Assembly: GCF_009727055.1 (NCBI RefSeq)
Contig: NW_024065251.1
Span: 334,998 to 398,997, forward strand
Length of the DNA: 64,000 bases
From: Benincasa hispida
Taxonomy: Eukaryota > Streptophyta > Magnoliopsida > Cucurbitales > Cucurbitaceae
Direction of reading: 5' to 3'
Below the pieces are notes generated by a model that did no database searches, was not told the origin of the DNA, and was given only the letters and a program-made list of their open reading frames with translations. Positions within the stretch are counted from its first letter, which is position 1. Every line of letters begins with the position of its first letter. Shown piece after piece: positions 1 through 9,566 of this stretch. The position numbers were made by a program, and so were the translations under genes.

Positions 1-854
1 AAGGTTACCAAAACATTAGAACACTTCAATGGTATTGAATAACTTCTATATGATAAAGTTATTAGAAAACTTCAGCAGAAGATTAATAACCTACTCGGTA
101 TATTATTCTTAGCTCTCGCATCCTTAAGAGTTTACAGTCTAGATTTAAGCGGTACTTCATGTCACCCTGGAAGTGACCTCCCTACGGAGAGAGTATTTTT
201 TTAGCTTAAATTTAGACTTTGGTGAATAAGGGGAAGTTGTTCGAATAGAAATCAAGTGTATGATTTCAACTGCCATGTCTCCACATAGTTCACACTGTGA
301 GATTCATATGACGCTTTGTGTCACCCTGAAAGTGACCTCCCTACGGAGAGCGGATGTATGCGTCAATACCAAGGTGAACGAAGAAAGTAGTTCATAGTAA
401 GTGGGTGAAGGAAATGTTTCAACATATCCTATGGTCTCCTCCATTAGTCTGAACCGTGATATTCTTATGTTGCGCCTGCTGGTTAGCTTTAAGCGGCCCT
501 TTGCTAGTCGTTTAACGAAGGCTATCCTCACGGAGGGTTGTAACATAGGATTCGGAACAACCCAGGCTTCAGTAAAATGAATAGGGTTTTATAGTTTCGT
601 CTTGGGTATTGTTTTCCATTTCGGAGCGATACTCATACCGTTTTGTAAGATCCAAAAATGGCGGGTCTACACTTACAGAATTATTAAGTGTTAATAATGT
701 TTGACCAAAAGCGGTACCTAAATGACTATCGGAATATGAGTTATTCTGGAGGTATTATTTAGTCAAGAATGTCTTGATGTAGTATTGTTGCAAAAGAATA
801 ATTTTGGGTAAATTATTAAAATTGCTTAAAGTTGATTGGATATTTAATTTCAGA
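1..854 (+). mobile_element. Copia remnant 1: 5' leader (untranslated)
   Basis: Non-coding leader between the lost 5' LTR and the gag at 855. From about 600 it resembles the stretch before the gag at 4472 and, inverted, the stretch right of the gag at 49200: a run on a lost homopurine-poor spacer, then gag. Two direct copies of a 31-bp motif lie at 161-191 and 320-350; each contains a small inverted repeat GTCAC/GTGAC around a 7-nt loop. No open frame here deserves a call. The 5' LTR and primer site lie outside the window or are lost. Confidence 0.6.
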
Positions 855-1637
855 ATGACAAGTTCAATAATACAAGTGTTGGTGTCAGATAAATTTATTG
901 GGGATAATTATGTGACTTAGAAATCAAATTTGAACACGATACTTGTGATAGACAATTTGCGGTTTGTCTTAACTGAGGATTGTTCTCTCATTCCTAGCTC
1001 TAACACAAACCGAAATGTTCGGGATGTATATGACAGATGGGTCAAGGCTAATGATATAGCCTATGCTTATATCCTCACCAGCTTATCTGATGTGTTGACA
1101 AAAAAAGCATGAGGATATGAGTACTGCCAAAGAGATTATGGAATCTCTGCGAGGGATGCCATTAAGTACAATAGTCGCATCAAAGTGGAGACCAATGTTT
1201 GTGAACATGTCTTAGACATGATAGTCCACTTTAATATGGCAGAAGTAAACAGTGCTGTCATGGACGAGAGAAGTCAAGTTGGTTTTATTTTAGAATCTCT
1301 TCTGAAGAGTTTTCTGCAAATTTTGAATGCATTAATGAATAAAATTTGACTACTCTACTCAATGAGCTACAGGCTTACCAGATAATGTTGAGAACAAAGG
1401 GTCTGATGCCAGAAGTAAATGTTACTACTGCCGAGAAGTGAAGAATGTCCTCCAAGCATGAAGTTGCCTTCTCTTCAAAGAGTAAAAGTATTCTTGTGAA
1501 GAAAGGCAAAGGGAAAGGGAAGAAGAAGTCTACTGGATTGAAAGGCAAGGATAGCGCTGCAAAGGGAAATGTTTCCACTGCAACGATGAAGGGCACTGGA
1601 GGAGACATCGCCCTCAATATATTTTCGAGAAGAGAGT
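855..1637 (+). pseudogene. gag: Copia gag pseudogene (remnant 1)
   Basis: Degenerate capsid-like gag of a Ty1/Copia element; in a live element it would package the RNA in virus-like particles. It starts at ATG 855 (MTSSIIQVLVSD), has an in-frame TAG at 918-920 where the family has Trp, and continues in the same frame from 930 (LTEDCSLIPSS, DVYDRWVKAND). A frameshift in an A-run near 1103 ends that frame. Later pieces are still readable in other frames: KEIMESLRG near 1130, EHVLDMIVHFN near 1205, FILESLLKSF near 1290. The zinc knuckle at about 1567-1620 reads CFHCNDEGHWRRHRP, so its last Cys is Arg. A stretch after ESLRG is shortened. No protease, integrase or reverse transcriptase follows. 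Confidence 0.85.
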
Positions 1638-2285
1638 AGAGAAAAAGTAACCAGGCTAACTTGACCCTGGGATCATTTGCTTAACTCATCCAGTGGGAGA
1701 AGTTGCTACTTGTTTTTAATCGTTAAAACTTGTATAGAACAAATTGTATCTATTTTTGTGATAAATGAAATTTTCATTTAAAAAATTATGTTTGTTCTAG
1801 CAACCTCTGTTGAGAATCAAATTGTTAAAAGCCATTTGTAGATATTCAGATATCTAAATGGCTAGATCAAAGTATAGAAAGTTTAAAGATTTCTAGATCT
1901 GACTGTTAACAAATAGTTGTTGAGACAGGTCAGATGCATCTTGCTCAAAGAGTTGAGAGTACCTCAATGTTATGGGAGGAAAGTGTGCTTCCTGGCCATT
2001 ATTTAGATTAAGATGCAATCCTCTTATAGTTTTATCTAAAGCCTATTGTATACTAAAATGTTTACAATAATTCTCTCGGCTAAAGTGTTTGAGAATTATC
2101 TAGTAGGACTAGGAATACCACATAACCTAGGGCAAGTGAGAGAAATATTGAGTATAAAGATACCGAATAGTAAAAGATAGGTATGGGATGCCCTAGGTTA
2201 TTGTATTTCTCTATAAAACTCAGAAACTCAGTCTTATATATCGGATGTATAAGTTACCACTGGAGTTTTAGTCCAAGTGGGAGTT
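1638..2285 (+). mobile_element. Copia remnant 1: pol-deleted 3' internal region with polypurine tract
   Basis: Almost all of pol is missing. About 450 bp of unassigned sequence (with a 32-nt inverted repeat at 1831-1862) is followed from about 2075 by the piece that in related copies lies at the end of RNase H (a remnant of AKVFE) and the 3' untranslated region. The tract AAGTGGGAG at 2275-2283 matches the polypurine tract ahead of the LTR at 31880. It primes plus-strand DNA synthesis and lies 2 nt before the 3' LTR. Confidence 0.65.
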
Positions 2286-4015
2286 TGTTGGGTTTTATGT
2301 CCTAAAACTCGTGGTATGTAAACAATGGAACTTATTCTGAAAATTTAATAGGTGTTATTGAATAGATTTATTGCTCGAATAGAAATCCAATAAGCCTAAA
2401 AGTCCCTCGACTATTGGATGAGTACTTGAACTTTATGTGGAGACATAAAGGTGGATCAGGTTCGAGTAAATAGTCAAAATGATCTATAATACATGGATAA
2501 GGTTGGGTACCTTATTCTGGTAACACTATTGGATACGACATGCTCTGTAGTTGTTACAAGGAGTTGTAAAGTGCTACAAACGAAGTGAGCCTAATTCGTT
2601 CATGTTAGACATGAGGAGTAGGGGTGTCCTTGTGCAAAAGAGTTTGTACAAGATTGGACCATGAAATGAGTCACTTTTACTTTATAACGCTGTTTAGTAC
2701 TTAAGATTGACTATTTCAAAGCGATGATCAAGATAACTTAACCTTAATCCTGAGCTAACTATGAACTCCTGTTTATCTAGGATTTCCCTTAGATTTGTAA
2801 AGGTGAGGGTTGGCTCAACAGCGCCAGCTCAATATGACTGCCATTTCAGGGGTAAAACTGGATAGATAATTGGGGACATAGGGTGCAAGAGGGAATTCAC
2901 TCCTACCCGCTTTAGGGATAGTAGAAAGGTTGTTCCCTTAAGTGCTGATTNATAATTGGGGACATAGGGTGCAAGAGGGAATTCACTCCTACCCGCTTTA
3001 GGGATAGTAGAAAGGTTGTTCCCTTAAGTGCTGATTCTAGGGCTTGTACAAGGGATCTCACCCTCTCATTTGGCATGAGAGGGACTCTATTTTGTGATTG
3101 GATCACAAAAGTTTTTTTCATTAGAGGATCAGTGGGGACCTAAGGAACAAGAGGTAAATTTGGGGGTAAAACAGAGATTTAACCCAACCGTTATTACGAA
3201 CAACCTGTGAAGGGTTAACTTACTAAGCATGGTTATATCGAGTGGACATAATATATCTATAGTGAGGGGAGTTCAACTATGGACTTTAGTGGAGTGACTC
3301 ATTAGTTAACGAATGGGGGTTAGATCGGTATAATGAGTTTAGCCGATTAATTTCGGATTGTTAGACCATGAGGTCCCCCTACTAGCTCGAAAATGGATTA
3401 GCTCTAGAGTAGTTTGATAAGTTAATTTGAAACGTTCAAATTAGAATCAAACGGAATTAGAGAAAATATATTTAAATATGATTTAAATATATGAAGATGA
3501 ATTTGTGTAAAAATTAATTTAATATTGAATATGGGTTTTTCATCTTCAACTAGCTTACAAGGAACCCACTTTCTCCTTTGGTTTACTCCAAGCATGAGCT
3601 GCATCCCATGCAGCACATCTCTTTGCATGATAGTCTACAATATATTGAAGAGATTGGAGTGAAGAAAAGAGGATGAACCGACTGAATTTTTGCTGAAAAA
3701 TTCAGATGAAGAAGGTGTTCTTCAATGGGTTGGTTCAGTGAGCTTTCTCCATATTCCACTTGATTCTAGCTTATTTTGAGTCCCACAACTCAATCTAGAG
3801 CACCAAAGAGAATAGTAGGGAAGATCTTGTGGTGGTCTACACAAAGATTTAGAGGATTTTGCAGCTGAAAATGGAGATTTTGTTGGTTCGGCCAAGGTAT
3901 GTTCATGAAACCCATTATACTCTGTTTTTATCATGTTTCTTTTCAATCAAAATTATTGAATTAGAGTGCTTATGGATCCTGTTCCCTTCCGCTACGTGCT
4001 GGTGTCGATCCAACA
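2286..4015 (+). repeat. LTR, family A (3' LTR of Copia remnant 1)
   Basis: Begins TGTTGGGTTTTATGTCCTAA right after a polypurine tract and ends CGATCCAACA, giving TGTTGG...CCAACA ends. It is the 3' LTR of the remnant to its left. To the right it abuts the middle of another Copia leader with no primer site, so the right join is a rearrangement. The apparent 1730 bp include an 85-bp perfect repeat around a single N at 2951, which is probably an assembly fault; the real length is likely near 1645 bp. Related LTRs occur at 7064, 18674, 31880, 45513, 51574 and 59288 (plus) and 29930 (minus). Confidence 0.85.
2866..3036. repeat. 85-bp perfect direct repeat flanking a single N
   Basis: 2866-2950 and 2952-3036 are identical and separated only by an N at 2951. 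No sister LTR has this duplication. It looks like two contig ends that overlap by 85 bp but were joined with an N. Confidence 0.9.
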
Positions 4016-4471
4016 GAGGCACCTTAGGAGTGTCTCCCTTCGGATGGTTTGTGTATTAGGTCAATATCATTGGCAAAATTTAGAAATGGTTTCTGGATAG
4101 AATCACTTTAGTTTTTGCCTCAATCAGTTTTCCCCTTCGATTGGCTCATTGAGATGGAACTCTAGTATCTAAAATGAAGGGTCACACTTACAAGAAATTG
4201 TTAAGTAAGTTAATGATTTCTGAACCAAATCAATGGTGACTAATCGTTATAGCAATAAGAGTTATTCTGGTTTAATGATTGGTTGAGAAGTGTCTCAATT
4301 TAGGGAATGGATGAATGACCACCCTTCGGTGGCTTTTGTCTTAAATTACTGAAGCATCATTGCAAAATGGAATAATGTTGGGTTCATTATTAGTTTTTGC
4401 TAAACTGATTGGATTAAAATGAATTTTTGCATAAATGTCTAAAATAAACAATTTATTTTGTATCAACAAAA
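4016..4471 (+). mobile_element. Copia remnant 2: truncated 5' leader
   Basis: This leader is collinear with the inverted leader at 49210-49660, from the hairpin-like motif at 4016-4040 through to the gag start. The first part of the leader and the primer site are missing because LTR A at 2286-4015 joins directly into it. No coding potential is apparent. Confidence 0.7.
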
Positions 4472-5068
4472 ATTACTAGCGCTTCAATGAACCTTCTTAA
4501 TGCTGAAATATTGACTGAATTCAATTACATAACTTGGGAAGAATCGATTAAAATTATGTTCGTGGTTAATGACCTTAACATCGTCTTGACTGAGGAATGT
4601 CCTCCAATTCCATCCTTTGATGCAATATGAAATGCTTGTGATGCATACAAAAGGTGGAAAAAGGCCAATCTTGAGGCTCGATTTCACATTTTTGTAAGCA
4701 TACCTGATGCCTTGGCCAAAATGTTTGAGAGCATGGTCACTGCACTTCATATCATGCAATCAATGCAAGAGTTGTTTGAGCGAGTGTCCTCACAATTCAC
4801 GTCGGATGGGGTTGATATGGATGAAACCAGTAATGTCAGCTCCCTATTTAAACTCCAGTCCATATTGAATGTCAATGGACAAGTAGATGAGGCAAAACTT
4901 GCTAACTCTAGCGAAGTTTATCAAAGAAGTTTGACCTTGGAGGAAAAACTTGGAGTTCATAATAAGGGTGTTAAAGTTGATCCCACTGCTCATGAGAATA
5001 GGAAGAGATCCAATGACAACAAATATGATTTACTTGTCTTGGAGTCGTGCTTAGTAGAGAATAATGAT
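4472..5068 (+). pseudogene. gag: Short Copia gag pseudogene (remnant 2)
   Basis: Gag of the same group as the one at 855. The initiation codon has become ATT (4472; the minus-strand relative at 49203 has ATG), and TGA at 4628-4630 interrupts the frame. Readable motifs are LTEECPPIPSF, DAYKRWKKANLEAR and PDALAKMFESMVTA, then YDLLVLESCLVENND near 5020-5067, the usual end of gag before the protease. Between them the central capsid part and the zinc knuckle are missing, leaving about 198 codons. The same internal deletion is present at 48590-49205, so it predates the copies. At about 5068 the frame stops at the Gypsy LTR. Confidence 0.8.
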
Positions 5069-6303
5069 TTTGACCGAAAATTTGCTATTTTCCTCTGCTT
5101 AATTCTATATCATTACTCTGTTTAATGTGTGTATTTTATGATTTTGTAGATATTGAGCATCTCGCAAGTAGAATCGATCGTTACGAGCTATTTGGGGTTA
5201 ATTTGGAACAATTAGGAGCTAATTTGAGCAACCGGGCTTCAAAGGGACGTGAATGGACGAAAACACCCCTAGACGGAGCATTGCAACGCTATAAGGCAGT
5301 AGCTTCCTATATTGGACAAAACAGGGCAGTGTTGCAATGCTGCAACCCTGCCCTATATATGTGTTTTTCCCAATAGATCAGAAAATATCCGCCCACCTTC
5401 AGCCTCCAACCGATTTTCCCCTTCTCTTTCCTCTTCCATTTTGTATTTTGGGCGTTTCTTTAGTAGTTAATCGAGTAATGCCGGATTATAACTTCTCATC
5501 CTCCATGGGAAGGTAAGATTTTGGTTTCTTAGTTTAGGGATTCAGAGGAACTCGATGTAATTTTGTGAGATTTTAATTCAATGATGTATTCAAACTTGTT
5601 TATGGGTTTTGATCTTAATTTATACTTATGAATTGTATGATTTTAATTGTTGATTGACGGCCAATAATTTTGTCTTATGATTCTAACGCTTTGAGATTAC
5701 CTTGTAATATCTGACACATATTTATAGGATAATCCCATTTGAAGTGATAGGTTAGTTAGGCAAAAAGGACTGTTCCTAGCAACCTAGAGAAAAAAACTGT
5801 ATTGATTGTTTAATTAGACGTTGGGAGTTAAACAATCATCTTAGCGTAATCTCTAGAACTTAATGCGATTTTTTAATTTGTATGGAGCGGATTCATTTTC
5901 TATGCATTTTGATTAATTAGATAATTAGGACTATTGGTTTGGATTCCAATCAATTGGGCTAAGCATAAATGAGAAGTTTAAGTCATAAATTAGGTCGATG
6001 ATCTAAATTACATTGAGTGAATCCATTCCTCTAAGCTAATACATCTCGATTAATTGTGCCTTTATCTTTACTTTTCTTGCATTTTTATTTTCACGCAATT
6101 TCAATTATCCAACCACCCCCCTCCCTATTTATCACTTTAACTAAAAATAAGCTTTGATGAACTAATCTTCCACGCTTCCTTAAGGTTTGACCCCGTACTT
6201 GCCGTTTGTACTACCAGCTAGTATAAGTAATTAGTTTGGTGATTTATAAATATTATTTTCATAGGCGCGGGTTTACAAGCAACGGTAAACTTGACCCCTA
6301 CCA
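5069..6303 (+). repeat. Gypsy-type LTR (5' LTR, tRNA-Asp-primed element)
   Basis: The right end is set by a primer-binding site 3 nt downstream. The left end is inferred from where the Copia gag similarity stops, at TGACCG near 5069. A TATA-like TATATAT at 5354-5360 follows a strong inverted repeat at 5323-5354. The 3' half is AT-rich and without frames. No second LTR was found, because the element is cut off at 7063. Confidence 0.6.
5323..5360 (+). promoter_or_regulatory. LTR core promoter: hairpin and TATA box
   Basis: An imperfect inverted repeat (AGGGCAG...TTGCA / TGCAA...CTGCCCT, 5323-5354) runs directly into TATATAT at 5354-5360. The position in the LTR suits a retrotransposon promoter; transcription itself is inferred. 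Confidence 0.5.
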
Positions 6304-6305
6304 AA

Positions 6306-6324
6306 TTGACACCGTTGCCGGGGA
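6306..6324 (+). other. Primer-binding site, tRNA-Asp type
   Basis: TTGACACCGTTGCCGGGGA closely resembles TGGCGCCGTTGCCGGGGA, the usual tRNA-Asp-complementary site of Athila/Tat-type plant Gypsy elements. The differences include G-to-A changes at former CpG/GC positions, consistent with deamination. Confidence 0.75.
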
Positions 6325-7063
6325 AGCCAATTAGTTCTTCTTAGTTAGTTTTTAGTTAAAGTTTCTTTTGCTTTGATTTATTTTCTTTTAGTGTCAGTTA
6401 AGCATGACAGGATTTACGAATCAATCTTCGACACCAAAGGTCAAGTTGCAAATTTTGATGACAAGGTAAGTGGCCTTCGTCATGAGCTTGCCGAGTTGAC
6501 TTCCTTGGTTGGCCACTTGGTGAAAAGGAGATCACAACAAGAAGAGGTGTACGGGAGTTGCCTACTCGAGGGGCATCCCACGTAAGCATGTCCGAGGTTA
6601 CAGTGGATGCCAACACCATGTGGATTTGCCGAGGAGGGATATTATGGTCCTTGGGACTACAAGCCTCACCATTCTTGCCAAGGGGAGTCCTTTGACCATG
6701 GATACTCAAGAAGGCAACAGAGTTTTGGCAGCCAAGATTTCACAGCACCACACCAGTTGACTCATGCTCAGTCTTCAAGGTCAGATATGTCTTTAGAGGC
6801 TTTGGCTATGGAGCTTGCTGACAAATCATTTAAGTTTGAGCAAGACAACTTCTATAGGCAAGAAAAGTTCGAGCGCATCTAGCAGGAGAGTCTTTGCTCC
6901 AAGGTAGAGGCTAGGATAGACTTGCAAAGTCTGAGTGACCTTGTTTCTTAACTTGCAACTTCAGCTGGGAGGCCGGACGAGCTATTGCCAGACCATTCCT
7001 TTGATTTTCCAGAGATCCAGAGGTATGAAGTAATCCACGTCGACACGGTGGAGGAGCAGGAAA
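6325..7063 (+). pseudogene. Gypsy-like 5' internal region / gag N-terminus remnant
   Basis: Open pieces lie at 6373-6585 and 6607-6882. The second reads on past in-frame stops (TAG 6880-6882; TAA 6949-6951) to about 7060, ending PDELLPDHSFDFPEIQR. The sequence is rich in Tyr, Gln, Ser and acidic residues, like the variable N-terminal gag region of tRNA-Asp-primed Gypsy elements. No capsid motif, zinc knuckle or enzyme is present, so the function is inferred only from position behind LTR and primer site. LTR A cuts it off at 7064. Confidence 0.5.
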
Positions 7064-8927
7064 TGTTAGGTTTTTTATGTCCTAAAACTCGCAGTTTGTA
7101 AAATGATAAATATTTTCTATAATCAATATACTTATTATTGATTTCATAAATTGTATGAAAGTCTAGATCCAATAAACTAAGACCCATGACTATTATATGA
7201 GTACTTGAACTTTATATGGAGACATAAGAGTGGATCAGGTTCGAGTAAATAGTCAAAGTGATCTATGGTACATGAATAAGGTTGGGTACCTTATTCTAGT
7301 AACACCATTGGATGCGGCCTACTCTGTAGTTGTTATAAAGAGTTGTAAAGTGCTACATACGATGTGATCCTAATTTATACATGTTATGACATGAGGAGTG
7401 AGGGCATACTATGCAATGAGTTGCATAAGATCAAACCAAGAAATAAGTCACTCTTACTTTATAACGTTGTTTACTGTATAAGACTAACTTTTTCACCTAG
7501 GTGAACCTAGGTAACTCAATCTTAATCCTGAGCTAACTATGAACTCCTGTTTATTCGAGATTGCCCTTAGATTTGCATAGGTGAGGGTTGGCTCAACAGT
7601 GCCGGCTCAATAAGACTCCCATTTCAGGGGTAAGACCAAATAGATAGCTGAGGACATAGGGTGCAAGACGGAGTTTATGCTACCTGATTTAGGGACAGGA
7701 GAAAGGTTGTTCTCTCAAGTACTGAATCCAGGTCTTGAACGAGGGGCCCCACCCTCTCACTAGCCTGAGAGAGTTTGATTTAGTGATTGGATCACAAACC
7801 AGTTGTTTATTAGAGGATCAGTAGGGACTTGAGGAATGAGACGTAATCTTGGGGGTAAAATAGATATTTGACCCAACCGTTATTATGAACAACCTGTGAA
7901 GGGTCAACTTGCTAATTATGGTTAAATCATGTAGACATAATATATCTACAATGAGGGGAGTGCAACTGTGGCCTTTAGTGGAGTGACCCATTAGTTAACG
8001 AATGGGAATTAATCTGGTCTAATGAGTTTAGCCAATTAATCTCGGAACGTTGGAGCCCACGATCTGTAGGTCCGCGAGGTCCCCCTACTAGCTCATAACG
8101 GATTAGCTCTAGAATAGCGTGATAAGTTAATTTGAATCGTTCAAATTAGAATTAAGGGAATTAGTAATTATATGAGATATAATTACATGTTTAATTTGAG
8201 AATTAAACGAGATAGGAGAATTTATATATTTAAATATGGTTAAATATATAAAGATGGATATGTGTTAAAATTAATTTAATATTTGATATTAAATTAATTA
8301 AGTTTTATTTAATAATTAATTTATGAAATTAATAATTTTCATATTTTAAAATAAAATAGATTTTATAAATCAAATTTTGATTTTGAATAAAATGGGAATT
8401 TGAAAAGCACTAAAGAAAAAGTTGATTTATTATCCAATTTCATTGCTCACAAGAAGCAGTTCTAATTTTTGCCTTGTTGCATCTCGCAAGGTTTAAAAAA
8501 AAATATGCCATAAATTAATGTAAAAGAAGAAGCGAGTCTAAGTTATATGAAAAAAAAGATTTGGAGTGAAATATCGGCATGCAATCTATAGAGAATTTGA
8601 GATAAAATTCGGTTTGGAAGATAAGTGTCTTCAAACAAGATTACTACAGTGAGCATTGTCTCTTTCATCCCTTATTCCAAGCTTGTTTGAATCCCACAAA
8701 TCAAATCTAAGCACCGAGAGAGATAGTGGGGAAGATCTTGAGATGGTCTGCAACAAGATTTGGAGAAGATAGCAGCTAAAGAATGAGCGTTGAAGAAGTT
8801 TACTCAAGAGATATGTCTTGAAACTCACTTGTTTTTCTACAAGAGCATGCTTTATATTTTGCCAAAAATTAGTGAATTTGAGTTCTTAGATGATCTTTGC
8901 TTCTGTTGTTGCTGATTCAATCCTACA
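7064..8927 (+). repeat. LTR, family A, without matching target duplication
   Basis: Starts TGTTAGGTTTTTTATGTCC and ends CAATCCTACA; collinear with 2286-4015 and 51574-53120. The left flank (GGAAA) is in the Gypsy-like gag and the right flank (CAAGT) is inside Copia RNase H, so the flanks do not match each other. That suits recombination between two separate LTR A insertions rather than a simple solo LTR. Confidence 0.8.
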
Positions 8928-9566
8928 CAAGTACCTTTGGAGAATGAGGGACTATATGCTTGTGTATGGAGAGGATTTGGTCCTTATAGGATACACGGAC
9001 TTTAACTTTCAGATTGATTGGGATTCTCGAAAATCCACATCTGGTCAGTTGTTACTCTGAATGAAGGAGCTATAGTTTGGCGAAACATCAAGCAAGGATG
9101 CAGACTCTACTATGGAAGCGAAAATACGTAGCTGCTTGTGAAGCTGTTTGGCTTAAAAAAGTTCCTTACTGATTTGAAAGTTGTTTCAAATATGTCTTTG
9201 CCCAACAACACTTTATTGATCATAATAGTGGTGCTGTGGCAAATTCTAAGAGAACCTAGGAGTCATTGAAAAGGAAACACATAGAGCAAAAGTATCATTT
9301 GATTCGGAAGATTGTGCATCAAGGTGACGTAAATGTCATAAAGATCCTTAGGAGCACAACGTTATTGATCCATTTACAAAGGCTTTCACGGCTAAAGTGT
9401 TCGGAGAGTCACCTAGGAAGTCTGGGTCTACGGGACAGCGCATATTATCTATGTGCAAGTGGGGAGATGTTTAGCTGGGGTATAGTGTATGCCTAGTTTA
9501 TTTGTATTTTGTAATTTATTTGTATTGTACATTTGGGCTCCTTAAGCTTTAGGACACGTGTGAGAT
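8928..9566 (+). pseudogene. pol: Copia RNase H remnant and 3' internal end
   Basis: C-terminal part of pol: RNase H would degrade the RNA strand during reverse transcription. It opens in the frame of RMRDYMLVYGEDL and continues GYTDFNFQIDWDSRKSTS, followed by frameshifts. Around 9100-9440 a disordered version of the DSTMEAE / ERKHIEQKYHLIRKIVHQGDV segment is seen; 9266-9496 is the last open piece. Internal deletions have removed several conserved blocks. A purine tract lies just before the LTR at 9567. The N-terminal pol is replaced by LTR A at the left. Confidence 0.75.
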
